In this document: piece by piece, positions 9,700 through 19,403 of the stretch
How the letters are laid out: the number at the start of each line of letters is the position of its first letter
Position numbering within the stretch: position 1 is the stretch's first letter
IMG/VR virus record: IMGVR_UViG_3300030090_005581
Location: 1 to 45,660 of that record
Strand: one strand, 5' to 3'
DNA: 45,660 nucleotides
Origin: a virus
Translations under genes and position numbers: made by a program
The notes under the pieces: model-generated
Databases searched by the model: none
Seen by the model: the letters and a program-made list of their open reading frames with translations, nothing else
What the model was told of the DNA's origin: nothing

Positions 9700-10597
9700 A
9701 CTTCATCTCCACTATTTTTCTAAAATCCAACGATGGTGTATTTTCAATTAAATTTTTTATTTTTTCTCTACCCATTTCGTTAGGGTCAGAATCTTCTGGT
9801 ATGTCTACCATTCTAACATCTATATCTTCAGCCATTAAATATTCACATAATTCTATGGCTTCTTTTCTTGCGTCGTTATCTAAAACGATATTTACTTTTT
9901 TAACTTTCTTTTCTTTTATTTTAGCTTTTAACTTTTTAGGTAAGAACTTACCAAATATAGGAATGGAATTTTCACCTATTGTTATAGCATCAAATACTCC
10001 TTCGCATATGTTTATTGATTTGTTCCAATTTACCAAAAGTTCAAGGCCTATAACATCCTTTGACACTTTAGGGTTTTTATGCTTAAAATCTGTATTGTAA
10101 TATGACCTACCTACAAAATAATTTAATATACCTTCTTCGTCATAACTAGGTATAATAACCATGCCTGAGTACGGTCCTGATTCACAATAACCTATATTAT
10201 ATCTTAATACATCTATTTTTGTTAGACCTCTACTCTTAATATATCTTGCTGCATTTCTAAATTCAGGGCTTGAAGGTGAGCCATTTACAAGAGGTATAAA
10301 TTCAATAGGTAAAGAAACATGTTCATTTTTTTCTTTACTCTTTGTTGTTATTTTTATTTTAGATATATTTTTTAATTTTGATATTTTATCAAAAGCACCT
10401 AGTTTCTTAAATATTCTTTCTACACCTATACCTTTTACACCACAAACCCAACAATGCCATTTTTCTGTAACAGTATTTATTACCAATTTCTTTTTATGGT
10501 GATTGCAATACGGACAACTAAATGTAGATTCATTACCACTTGTTTTTGACGAACCTAAAATGCTTTCCAATAGGTTTATAAGTTGTCTATTTTTCAT
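9689..10597 (-). CDS. DNA primase (DnaG/gp61-like)
   Basis: A 302-residue primase that would make RNA primers for lagging-strand synthesis. The N-terminal zinc-binding domain has C28xxC31 and C49xxC52. The TOPRIM domain shows the catalytic acid in ICEGVFDA (Glu199) and the metal-binding DND (240-242). The length is close to that of T4 gp61. It overlaps the Mre11-Rad50 gene, forming a two-gene replication/recombination unit. There is no Shine-Dalgarno: the ATG follows a TATATTAG box by only 5 nt, so the message may be leaderless or nearly so. Confidence 0.9.
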   Translation of the reverse strand: MKNRQLINLLESILGSSKTSGNESTFSCPYCNHHKKKLVINTVTEKWHCWVCGVKGIGVERIFKKLGAFDKISKLKNISKIKITTKSKEKNEHVSLPIEFIPLVNGSPSSPEFRNAARYIKSRGLTKIDVLRYNIGYCESGPYSGMVIIPSYDEEGILNYFVGRSYYNTDFKHKNPKVSKDVIGLELLVNWNKSINICEGVFDAITIGENSIPIFGKFLPKKLKAKIKEKKVKKVNIVLDNDARKEAIELCEYLMAEDIDVRMVDIPEDSDPNEMGREKIKNLIENTPSLDFRKIVEMKFGL

Positions 10598-10625
10598 ATA
10601 TCTAATATAACAAAAATATGTGACA
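10597..10625 (-). promoter_or_regulatory. Short copy of the early-type promoter element before primase
   Basis: The minus strand reads TATGTCACA, then about 8 nt, then TTATATTAG, with the primase ATG a few bases later. The order and spacing match the longer copies at 29985, 35731, 37591, 39851, 41521 and 41751. It would allow the primase and Mre11-Rad50 genes to be transcribed independently of the virion genes on either side. Confidence 0.5.
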
Positions 10626-10627
10626 TA

Positions 10628-11068
10628 TTATAATTTTATTTCATTTATTTGGCTTTCTATATTGTCAGTAAATTTTACATTTGCAAACCTTCTAGGACCT
10701 ATACAATCATTATAAAAACTATCCTTTGATGATACATGAAAACGATGATGTAAGTTTTCTTCTAAATAGTTAACCTGACCTTTTGTTTTTCCTAAAATCA
10801 ATATTTCAAAAATAAAATTATTTTTACCTAACTTTAATATATCTGAATTAAGTTCTTTTGACGAACCAGTATATTCTTTCCAATTAGAATCTTTTCTTAT
10901 AACCTTTCTTCTCTTCTTGCCTTTTACCTTGACACGTCTGGTTGTACCAAAATATTTTCTACCAATATATTTCTTTCCTGTTTTTTTATTAGTGATTAAA
11001 TAAACAAAACCAAAAAATTCATTAGGCGACTCTAAAAGCGTTTCGCCTTTATATAACCAATGGCTCAT
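10628..11068 (-). CDS. GIY-YIG homing endonuclease (Seg-like)
   Basis: A 146-residue protein with a GIY-YIG nuclease core: FVYLITN (21-27) and KKYIGRKYF (32-40) supply the two beta strands and the catalytic Arg37. EYTGSSKELN (65-74) and the later YLEEN (Glu as metal ligand) complete the family pattern. Such enzymes act as free-standing homing endonucleases in T4-like phages. It sits between the last of the paralogous virion genes and the primase, a typical insertion point. An AGGAG lies close to the ATG, which supports the start. Confidence 0.8.
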   Translation of the reverse strand: MSHWLYKGETLLESPNEFFGFVYLITNKKTGKKYIGRKYFGTTRRVKVKGKKRRKVIRKDSNWKEYTGSSKELNSDILKLGKNNFIFEILILGKTKGQVNYLEENLHHRFHVSSKDSFYNDCIGPRRFANVKFTDNIESQINEIKL

Positions 11069-11080
11069 AAGCCTCTCCTT

Positions 11081-13039
11081 TTATGTATCGAATCTTACAA
11101 TATATGTAGTATCATAATCTGAAGATTTCTTTATAGGTCTAGAAAATTTACCTATTGCTAACAATTGAGCTTGGTCATTATACAATCCTATTGTTGTTAC
11201 ATAAGGCGACCATGCTGAAGTTGTTACAAAAGGTTTTAGCGTACCTTCTTTATGATTTTTAACTATTGTATGATTCATCGTATATAAATACTCTCTTTCT
11301 TTTATATGGCAAGAGTGTTCATGTTCAAATATTTCGTGGCAATTCTTAAATGATAGTGTACATTCAGAAAACATAGCACCTGAATTAACTTGTGTAGAAC
11401 TTGAATATCTTGTATCTAAAGAAGTCAATGTTATTAAACCGTGGTTATAAAATACATTACCTACCAAATTCATGAACTCGTTTTTTGTTGTATGACCATA
11501 AGCAATTTCTGAAGGTGTTAATGCTTTGTTAAACATCATCATATTACTAAGGCCTCCCTTAAAGTTTCTATAATATTCTATTTGAGGTCTTGTTTTTCTA
11601 GCATAAGATGCACTTGGATTAACTTTTTCATACTTACCTTTCCATGCAGTAGTTGCTCCAACAATTATATTACCATTATTATATATTTCTCTACTACCAG
11701 TTAGCGATGACGATGCCTGAAATTCAGCGTTAACCCATAATTGTATACTAGAACCTGTTTTTACAAATGCTATATCAAAAAATTCATTCGAACCTGTTAT
11801 ACTACCTGTACTGTTAACTGTTGTTTCGTATACTCCATCACTTACCGCAACTTGTATACCACCTCGCTTACCTTGTGTTGTATTATTTGAATTTTCATTA
11901 CATAGTCTTATAGAAAACGGAAAGCTTCCTTTGAAAGCATTATCAAGTTTAGACATTATAAATGTATGTGCACCACCATTATCTATAGAATTTTTTGACG
12001 GTTGGTCTTGAGATGCTGATATTCTCATAGTTATAGAATAATCATCTTCTCTTCTAAAGTCAAGGTGAGGAGCTCGTTTTTCACCTGCAGGTATTATCAT
12101 CATACTATGATTTCTAGCAATTGTTCTTGATTCTGAAGCTTGTGGTGTTGCGGTAGAATCATTTGGTGTTATACCATCGAATGTTATTACAGTACCTTCA
12201 GAAGTACTTGCTGTACTAGGAGTTATATTAAAAGCTTTTACATCATTTGAATAAACAGATCGTTCAAAAAATCTTGTTTTGTTTTTTATATCAAATTCAT
12301 ATCCACCATCTTTCAATGTATAATGAGAATCTCTTTTCATTACAGCGTTATCGTTTATTGCTCGAGCATTTAATTTTTGAGATGCCTGATTATGCATGTC
12401 ATTAAAGTTGAAAGCTAGTAAACTTTGAGAAACATAACTAATAGACGCACTTGTTGCTAAAGCTCCACTAACACTACCTGTTAATTGATTATCATACAGA
12501 TTACCAAATCCATCATCATATAATGTTATTCTGTTTGCACCACTACCAGACTGTATCATTACACTACCTTTTTTTATACAATCTCCAAACATTCTTTGAG
12601 GTACAGATAATATCTGACATTTATTGTTAAGTACTCTAAATTCTTTTTCATATCCACTATTATCTAATGTATAACATGGGTCATCAGGGTTTGTATAATA
12701 CATCCCTTGTAAAGAATCATGTATTGCTCTTTTATACCAAAGATTAGTTGTTTTGGGGTGCATTGAAGAAGAAAGCAAACCTCCATACTTTCCATATTGG
12801 CTATCAAAAAAGTCAGTACCATCATATTCTGATTCATAGCAAAATACAGAAAGTGAGACTTCTCCTATCCATGTATTTGCAGATGATGTTATAACGTGGT
12901 CCCTAACTCGAAACTGCTCATAATTAACTTCATAATAGCTACCTGTATGGTTGCTCATGTACACCAAGTATTCTTTGTGAGCTGTATATGGAGTAATTGT
13001 AATATCAGCTGGTCTAAATTTCTTGAATATTCCAGACAT
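11081..13039 (-). CDS. Virion structural protein with LamG-like domain
   Basis: A 652-residue protein. Residues ~320-520 look like a concanavalin/LamG fold (SFPFSIRLCNEN, IQLWVNAEFQASSSL, GGLSNMMMFNKALTPSEIAYG), a common carbohydrate-binding or structural module of tails. The last ~40 residues (TTIGLYNDQAQLLAIGKFSRPI...) match the C-terminus of the next gene, and their N-terminal halves also align in order, so the two are paralogues. It lies in a tightly packed tail/baseplate cluster with a GGAG-type ribosome site. It is probably a baseplate-peripheral or tail-collar protein. Confidence 0.75.
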   Translation of the reverse strand: MSGIFKKFRPADITITPYTAHKEYLVYMSNHTGSYYEVNYEQFRVRDHVITSSANTWIGEVSLSVFCYESEYDGTDFFDSQYGKYGGLLSSSMHPKTTNLWYKRAIHDSLQGMYYTNPDDPCYTLDNSGYEKEFRVLNNKCQILSVPQRMFGDCIKKGSVMIQSGSGANRITLYDDGFGNLYDNQLTGSVSGALATSASISYVSQSLLAFNFNDMHNQASQKLNARAINDNAVMKRDSHYTLKDGGYEFDIKNKTRFFERSVYSNDVKAFNITPSTASTSEGTVITFDGITPNDSTATPQASESRTIARNHSMMIIPAGEKRAPHLDFRREDDYSITMRISASQDQPSKNSIDNGGAHTFIMSKLDNAFKGSFPFSIRLCNENSNNTTQGKRGGIQVAVSDGVYETTVNSTGSITGSNEFFDIAFVKTGSSIQLWVNAEFQASSSLTGSREIYNNGNIIVGATTAWKGKYEKVNPSASYARKTRPQIEYYRNFKGGLSNMMMFNKALTPSEIAYGHTTKNEFMNLVGNVFYNHGLITLTSLDTRYSSSTQVNSGAMFSECTLSFKNCHEIFEHEHSCHIKEREYLYTMNHTIVKNHKEGTLKPFVTTSAWSPYVTTIGLYNDQAQLLAIGKFSRPIKKSSDYDTTYIVRFDT

Positions 13040-13052
13040 TATTTACTCCGTT

Positions 13053-14282
13053 TTAGAATTCTAATTTAACTCGTATTAACGCCTCTCTTGTAAAAGATTT
13101 TAATAAAGGTTTACTTAATTTTGCAATTGCTAATAACTCATTTTTATTGTTATATAAACCTACAGTCGTTACATAAACTTTAGGGTCTTTATACATCGAA
13201 GGGTGTGAAAACGCTCCTTGAGAACCACTAGTAAATGAAGGATTATTTGAAAAATTATATTCAGCATTTTTTAATCTTATAAAATAATGAGTAGAATATA
13301 TTTTTTCAGAACTTCTAGCTTGGAATGAAGCTGAAGGTTGGTTAATAGGTACAGGAGATACAGAACCTGTAAATGCACCTATTATATCCTTAACTTGTAC
13401 GTTATTATTTGTTGTCCCTATATTATATCCTGTTACAACGTTAGATAAACCAGGACACCAACAGAAGTTTGTTGCTTTTGCCATTCCTAGCATTCTTGCA
13501 GATAACATTATCACACCTAAATCTGGATATAACCATCCATATTGAGTTGCTGATGCATCTGTGGTTCCCATAGAACCTGTTATTACTTTATATAAAGCAC
13601 CACTGTCTCCTAACGTAGGACTGTTAATTGCGCTGTCATCTGTTAATGTAAAGCTATTTCCATTATGTCCACCTGAACCTAAGTTAATTGAGAACTTTGA
13701 AGAAGAAAAATGCAATTCCCAATTACCTGGGTCTATTCTTTCCTTAAATCTTTGTCGATTAATGTTGAGGAAAATTGATGCAGTTTCATTAAATACATTA
13801 CCACTTGAATCTGTTATTGTAAATAAATCATCTCCTGGTGCCAAACAAAGATTTCTATATTGTTGATAGATAGCTTTTGTTGGAGTCATACCTTCAGAAG
13901 CATATTCTGATACTGGAGCAGAACCTGAGCCATGTGAATTACCATAAGCTACTGCAAACTGTGGTTCTGCAGAAGCTGTTAACTGTGGATTGTCTCTATA
14001 TATTTCACCATAATATAAACCTGATGCTGCCATTTGTACAGATGAAGTATAAAGTTCTGTTTGTGCTAATTTAAGCTCGCCATCATTATTCGACCACATA
14101 GCAGCAGTAATTGTATCTGCCTGTGCATTAACTACAATGTCACCTGGAGCAAATTTTGTATATAATGGTGTTACGTATCTTTTAGTAGGTCTTACTGGAG
14201 ATACCATTTCTCTATTACGACCACCGACACGCGTTGAATAATTTCTTGATAGTGCATTATCTCTATTAAATCTTGTTGCCAT
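13053..14282 (-). CDS. Virion structural protein, paralogue of the preceding gene product
   Basis: A 409-residue protein. Near the N-terminus KFAPGDIVVNAQ parallels KFRPADITITPY of the 652-residue protein. In the middle, a segment ending FTLTDDS parallels ITLYDDG. The C-terminus VTTVGLYNNKNELLAIAKL parallels VTTIGLYNDQAQLLAIGKF. It lacks the inserted LamG-like region, so it looks like the shorter version of the same fold. Gaps of 13 nt on both sides suggest one operon. Confidence 0.75.
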   Translation of the reverse strand: MATRFNRDNALSRNYSTRVGGRNREMVSPVRPTKRYVTPLYTKFAPGDIVVNAQADTITAAMWSNNDGELKLAQTELYTSSVQMAASGLYYGEIYRDNPQLTASAEPQFAVAYGNSHGSGSAPVSEYASEGMTPTKAIYQQYRNLCLAPGDDLFTITDSSGNVFNETASIFLNINRQRFKERIDPGNWELHFSSSKFSINLGSGGHNGNSFTLTDDSAINSPTLGDSGALYKVITGSMGTTDASATQYGWLYPDLGVIMLSARMLGMAKATNFCWCPGLSNVVTGYNIGTTNNNVQVKDIIGAFTGSVSPVPINQPSASFQARSSEKIYSTHYFIRLKNAEYNFSNNPSFTSGSQGAFSHPSMYKDPKVYVTTVGLYNNKNELLAIAKLSKPLLKSFTREALIRVKLEF

Positions 14283-14295
14283 GTTTTATTCCCTA

Positions 14296-14973
14296 TTATT
14301 TCTCGTAGTAATAATCTTCAACTAAGTTAGTTGCAGTACTTTCTTTATTAACCGTTACGTTAATTGTTACATAACCTCCTGTTTCATTACCAATTATTGT
14401 AAGAGTAGTTGACTTAGCTTCAATTGGTTGTGGCTTAGCAACAATTTCAAATCTTGTACCTACTAAAGATACAGAGTTTCCTGTATCTCCTATAAAATCT
14501 GCAACGGTTGGATTATATGCAGCATTAATCTTTCCTCCTTGAGCTACATTAAGATAACAAACATCTGAATCTGCTAATATTGCAGTATATCCATAAGTAG
14601 CATTACCATTGGCGAAGTTTGCTGTATTTGGAGTAATTGGAGCTTTATCACCACCATGCTGTAATGTTATAGATGTTACACCTACTGTAACAGTTGGCAT
14701 TCTAGAAATATTTTTTGGTAGAGTTACCAATTTATGTTTCATAGTATACGTTTCATTAGGAACAGCTTCTACTAAAGGCATAGCTTCAATAGCTTGTCCA
14801 TAATAATTTGTACCTAATTGATGGTTTACATCCCAAAGACCATAATCTATTTCGTCGTCAGAAAGTGCAAACTGTGTTATGTTAAACATTTCGGAACCTT
14901 TTGCTAATAGTTCTCTTCCTTTTTTGGTAAGAATTGCATCTACCGTTATCGTTGTTTTATCTAAATAGCCCAT
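14296..14973 (-). CDS. Conserved virion protein, unknown role
   Basis: A 225-residue protein beginning MGYLDKTTITVDAILTKKGRELLAKG, a phrase I associate with a conserved structural protein of marine T4-like phages. The C-terminal ~70 residues (FEIVAKPQPIEAKSTTLTIIGNETGGYVTINVTV) look like a small Ig-like beta domain. The start is supported by GGAG 8 nt upstream. It sits between the 1458-residue protein and the two paralogous tail proteins, with a candidate late promoter directly upstream. The function is unproven; a tail or baseplate location is inferred from context. Confidence 0.75.
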   Translation of the reverse strand: MGYLDKTTITVDAILTKKGRELLAKGSEMFNITQFALSDDEIDYGLWDVNHQLGTNYYGQAIEAMPLVEAVPNETYTMKHKLVTLPKNISRMPTVTVGVTSITLQHGGDKAPITPNTANFANGNATYGYTAILADSDVCYLNVAQGGKINAAYNPTVADFIGDTGNSVSLVGTRFEIVAKPQPIEAKSTTLTIIGNETGGYVTINVTVNKESTATNLVEDYYYEK

Positions 14974-14993
14974 AATTTACTCCATTGATTTAT

Positions 14994-15010
14994 TTATATA
15001 TAAATATATC
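14994..15010 (-). promoter_or_regulatory. Copy of GATATATTTATATATAA element (candidate late promoter)
   Basis: The minus strand reads GATATATTTATATATAAATA about 20 nt before the GGAG and ATG of the 225-residue virion gene, in a 51-nt gap. This copy also holds a TATAAATA octamer, the T4 late-promoter consensus, in the correct direction. Confidence 0.5.
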
Positions 15011-15024
15011 TTTAATTTGTTTTT

Positions 15025-18000
15025 TTACAATGCACGTGTCATTGTTTCTCCTGTTGCTGATATGTCACCTCCTGCAGCTGTTCTTCCTGTAATAGTTAGC
15101 TGATTAGGATTTGTATCAACTATTTCTACAACAGGTCCACCATCTACCGTTGCAAGAACAGGCATGTTAAAATCAGAACCTACCAATTTACAACCTCCAT
15201 GAAATAAATTACTCATTGCTGTAGGTCTAAAATCTTGTACTTCAGCTCTTTGATAACTACTACTTACAGGTCTTATACCTGACCTATAAAATCCATTTGC
15301 TAATTCTGCAGGTGACCATCCACTCATACTTACTGCTGGTTGGTGATGACCTCCTGTACTTCCACTATTTCTCATATTATTCTTTGGTGACAAATACCAA
15401 TATTTTTTTGTATAATATATTCTAGACATTCTTTGATGATGATAATTTTTTATATTACCAAAATCTGTAAATTTAACTCTTTGTCTTTTTTCTTGAGACA
15501 TAAATGATGAATCATGTCTTCCATTGAATCTAGGTACGTTATTAAGAGCAAGCCTATTATGACTTCCTTTGAATGCGATTGAAGGATTTATTGTACCTCC
15601 ATTTGGTCCAGTACCTACCGACTGAGTTGCAAATATGTTTTGGAACCCGTGAAATTTCTGTGCTCCATTACCATCCCAGTCACCTGCTAAAAATTCCATA
15701 GCGTTTTCGTATGAAGCTCCTCCTTGTTGGAACCAAGCATCGTCTGTAAAATACCAATTACCTTTTACATATGAACCACTTGATGGGTGTGTCCACTTCC
15801 ATTGGTGCATGTTTCTCCAAATATATCTTGCTCCTGCGTCTTCTAAATTATGACCTCCATAAGTCATTCTTGTGTCGATTTCTGCTACGACAGCACCTTC
15901 AGACTGGTCAGTAACAAATGTTGTATCAACACCTGCACCTGATTTACTTACATAAGTTTGAAAACCTGTATGAGCCTGTAAAGCGTCTAACTCCTCATTT
16001 AATCCTTCTGGTGTCTTCCATCTTTCTGTATTTCGTTCACCTCTATAATAAGGTCCGCCTAATGTAGTTGTTGTTGCTCTAATTTTTACAATGCTAGTAT
16101 CAATTGTTCCTTCGTAATGATTCTCGTCTTTATTTGCAAACATCTGCTTTACTTTAGGTCTTTCAAGCATATTAGGTTTTACAAGAAGTCCTACTTGAGC
16201 ATTACATCTTGCTGGTATTAGCATTTCGATTTGTCTAAATAAAGTATGGTCTAAATGTTTTAGAATTTTTAAGTATTCATGAAAATCATATGGGTTGTCA
16301 TGTTTATACCAATAATGATTTCTTAGCATTCTCAATCTTTTATACTCATCGTCTCTAACATCTAAAGGATTACCTACATAATTGTCAAATGAAGCACCTC
16401 CTAATTCTCGTGCTATATCTAAATCTATTTCAAAGTGCGGAGCATAATATACACCTACTCTATTAGAATCTAATGGTGCTTTATCAAATTGGCTTCTTTC
16501 TACTTTTGTTCTATTATCAAGCCTTCCTATAAGTTCTGCACTTTCTATTCTTGTTTTATCAGATATTTCTCTTGTACCAATTAAGTCTGGCATTGCAGTA
16601 TAAAATCTTTCTTCTTCAGTAGGCCAGTCTGTTGTTATGCTTCCTGAAAATAAAGAAGCAGAAGCTACTGTAGAAGTAAATGTTGTTGTTGACCAAGGGT
16701 TTAGTAATTTTTTAGAGCTTGGTGCGCTACTTGATATATTTGTATTTGCAGCCCACGAACTACTATATCTATTTAAGTCTGCACCCATTGAGTATCTTTG
16801 TACAACCTGAGCATATGAACCGGTAGCTCCATAACCTTCTATCGATAAAGGGTCTCTAGCATGATTATAAAAAGGACCTAGTTCATTCCATCTGTCTAAT
16901 GCAAATTGGTCTCCATAAGGAAGAGCCCATGTTCTAAATTCTTGCATTGAACCTGAAAAATATTCATCGTCACCTGCTTGTGCACTTGATGTACCTTGAC
17001 CTAATAAAAAGTAATTATCTCTATTCCAAGTATTGTCTTCATCAGCTAACACAATTTTAACACTTGATGTATGTGTCATTCTTGCATTTGAATGGTCTGC
17101 AGATTTAGCTACGCTAAGCTTAAGTGTTTGTGCACCTCCGTAAGAAGCAGTAGTTCTTGACACCATTACGTTCCACCAATCGTTATCATAAATAGGCATA
17201 TAATCTGTTGATGCCGATGCAAAAGTACCTGCACCTTTATCTGAAATTACTAATTTTCCAAAATTATATTTACCTGATGTTTTAGTACTAGCAAGCGGAT
17301 GAGGTTTTAACATTACAGACATTCTTGGAGTTCCACCTATCTCAGTTCCAGCCATTATACAAAGAGATTGTGTTTCTGCAGTCCATGTATTAAATCTTAC
17401 CTCCCAAGCATCTGGAGTTCTTGCAGTAGAACCTCCGTTAGGATGTGACGCTGCATTTATTTTACCCCACGGTATTTGTACGTGGCTATTTATTCCATCG
17501 AACTCTAATGAATAACTAAATTTATCATATTTAACATATGAATCTGTTTTTCTTACTTTTCTAGGACCTCCGTATTCAAATACTCTTAAAAGAGTTGGAG
17601 GTAAACCGTATGTTGTTATAAGTGCTTTAATACCTCTTTCACTTCCTTTTGTTTTTAATAAATAAGGAAGGTTATTCAACATTCGTTTCCATGTTTCTTT
17701 TGATACATCATCTCTTGTATAAATTGCCTGTCTTTGTTGAGGGGTTGCGTATCTTGTATGAACTTGGCTTTCAGATGTTGCAATCCATCCACCACCAGCG
17801 ATACTTCTAGAAACATTTACAAGAGTATTAGAGCTAGTTGTTTGACCGTATATACCATCTGCATTTACACCTAAAGCGTATTCCCATAAATCTGTAAAAT
17901 GAAAACCTTGATATGATTCCCAACCAAAAGAAGCAAGTACATTATATACTATATCTTTTGATAAACCTTCATAGAGAGGATTGACACGAGAAGTTATCTG

Positions 18001-19401
18001 AAGTGATTTAGATGCGTATGTATATACATCATCAAAGTGTTCAGATACCATATTAACAAATAATAGATAGTTTGAATTGTCTTCGTCTTCTCTTACGTGA
18101 AAAGGTATTGTATTTTCTAAATTATTAGGATTTTTTACATCATAATCTAATGCAACGTTTGATTGAGACGCAAACCATGCAACAGCTTCAGTTGAACCTA
18201 CTGTTGATTGTGTATAAGGCTGTATAGCATTTGTTTTTGGCCATGTTGTTTGGTGTACTATACCTGTAGAACTTGTATAATAAGATGAAGATGCGTAATA
18301 TAAATGTTTTTCGTATCCACTAAATCCATTTTTTACTTCATTTATTTTTGTTCTAAAATTTTGTATATTGTTATTTGAATAAGTTGTCTGTTGACCAGGG
18401 CTTATATCTTCTAATGTTGCAATTGATGAACTGTAGTGTTCTAATAATTGCATTTTGTATTTGAAGTTTTTTAATCTTTCTAAAGCGCTACTAAAATGTA
18501 CAAAGTCAAAGTAATTACCATAATCTATATTTAACTCTGCAGAGTCTAATGAGCTTGATACAAATTTATTTAATAAATCTTGTTTGTTTGTAGAATTAGT
18601 TCCTAATATATCATCCCAAGATTGAAAATCTGTTTCGCCAATATCTCCACCTTGTATTTGTACCTCAAAGTTTGGTCCTCGTATTTCACCACCTACTGCT
18701 TCTACTACTTGTTTGATTAACCTTATCTTAAATTCGATAGGTTCAATCATCTTTCTTACAACCCAACAACTATCTCTTTGAGCAATATTTTTAGGTAGTG
18801 GCTTGTATAACTTTAACGCAACACCTTTTGAATGAGTACGCCAGCCTTTAATTATTACAAATCTGTTGTCTTGTAAATTCAGCATAGCATCTGGGAAGAA
18901 TTGTGATGATGCTCCTACCTCGTGAAAAGATTGTCTACCGAATAACTTTGCTTTATCTCTTTCTTCATCAATTGATGTAGTTATAACTATTTCTTCTCGA
19001 GAAGGTGAGATTGCGTGTATATAAAACTTTTTGTCGCTACCACCTAATATATTTCTATAGAAATTATACTGTAAATTAAATTCACCGTTTATATATCCTA
19101 GCTCTCTTATATCCTCGTGTATATCAAGTTTTATATGAGGCTCAGGACAATTAGGATGGAAATTTTGGAACCATGTATTAACAGCGTAGTCTGAATCTAT
19201 TAATGTTTTTCCACCATATACGTGCATTTCAACTTGGTCAAAATCACTTCTACCAAAGTTTGTATATATCTTTTTTTGATTACCTTGATTAGCATCGATT
19301 TGGTCAAACGCCTGCATCATTATCGTCTGCTCAAGAGGTGACTTTTTCATTCCATTTGCTTTACCTCTTTTAGAAGTTTGATTTTCACCGTACATTGCCA
19401 T
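15025..19401 (-). CDS. Giant tail/baseplate protein with internal LamG domain
   Basis: A 1458-residue protein. The N-terminal ~600 residues form a conserved tail-associated region ending in TWKRMLNNLPYLLKTKGSERG (residues ~570-590). A LamG/concanavalin domain then starts at SLEFDGINSHVQIPWG (~631) and runs to about 850, ending GSMQEFRTWALPYGD. The remaining ~600 residues are mixed and aromatic-rich. It starts 3 nt after the Ig-domain gene and is the largest product here. LamG modules on tails often bind surface glycans. It is probably a baseplate-peripheral or fibre-anchoring protein, but no T4 counterpart is clear. Confidence 0.8.
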   Translation of the reverse strand: MAMYGENQTSKRGKANGMKKSPLEQTIMMQAFDQIDANQGNQKKIYTNFGRSDFDQVEMHVYGGKTLIDSDYAVNTWFQNFHPNCPEPHIKLDIHEDIRELGYINGEFNLQYNFYRNILGGSDKKFYIHAISPSREEIVITTSIDEERDKAKLFGRQSFHEVGASSQFFPDAMLNLQDNRFVIIKGWRTHSKGVALKLYKPLPKNIAQRDSCWVVRKMIEPIEFKIRLIKQVVEAVGGEIRGPNFEVQIQGGDIGETDFQSWDDILGTNSTNKQDLLNKFVSSSLDSAELNIDYGNYFDFVHFSSALERLKNFKYKMQLLEHYSSSIATLEDISPGQQTTYSNNNIQNFRTKINEVKNGFSGYEKHLYYASSSYYTSSTGIVHQTTWPKTNAIQPYTQSTVGSTEAVAWFASQSNVALDYDVKNPNNLENTIPFHVREDEDNSNYLLFVNMVSEHFDDVYTYASKSLQITSRVNPLYEGLSKDIVYNVLASFGWESYQGFHFTDLWEYALGVNADGIYGQTTSSNTLVNVSRSIAGGGWIATSESQVHTRYATPQQRQAIYTRDDVSKETWKRMLNNLPYLLKTKGSERGIKALITTYGLPPTLLRVFEYGGPRKVRKTDSYVKYDKFSYSLEFDGINSHVQIPWGKINAASHPNGGSTARTPDAWEVRFNTWTAETQSLCIMAGTEIGGTPRMSVMLKPHPLASTKTSGKYNFGKLVISDKGAGTFASASTDYMPIYDNDWWNVMVSRTTASYGGAQTLKLSVAKSADHSNARMTHTSSVKIVLADEDNTWNRDNYFLLGQGTSSAQAGDDEYFSGSMQEFRTWALPYGDQFALDRWNELGPFYNHARDPLSIEGYGATGSYAQVVQRYSMGADLNRYSSSWAANTNISSSAPSSKKLLNPWSTTTFTSTVASASLFSGSITTDWPTEEERFYTAMPDLIGTREISDKTRIESAELIGRLDNRTKVERSQFDKAPLDSNRVGVYYAPHFEIDLDIARELGGASFDNYVGNPLDVRDDEYKRLRMLRNHYWYKHDNPYDFHEYLKILKHLDHTLFRQIEMLIPARCNAQVGLLVKPNMLERPKVKQMFANKDENHYEGTIDTSIVKIRATTTTLGGPYYRGERNTERWKTPEGLNEELDALQAHTGFQTYVSKSGAGVDTTFVTDQSEGAVVAEIDTRMTYGGHNLEDAGARYIWRNMHQWKWTHPSSGSYVKGNWYFTDDAWFQQGGASYENAMEFLAGDWDGNGAQKFHGFQNIFATQSVGTGPNGGTINPSIAFKGSHNRLALNNVPRFNGRHDSSFMSQEKRQRVKFTDFGNIKNYHHQRMSRIYYTKKYWYLSPKNNMRNSGSTGGHHQPAVSMSGWSPAELANGFYRSGIRPVSSSYQRAEVQDFRPTAMSNLFHGGCKLVGSDFNMPVLATVDGGPVVEIVDTNPNQLTITGRTAAGGDISATGETMTRAL

Positions 19402-19403
19402 TT

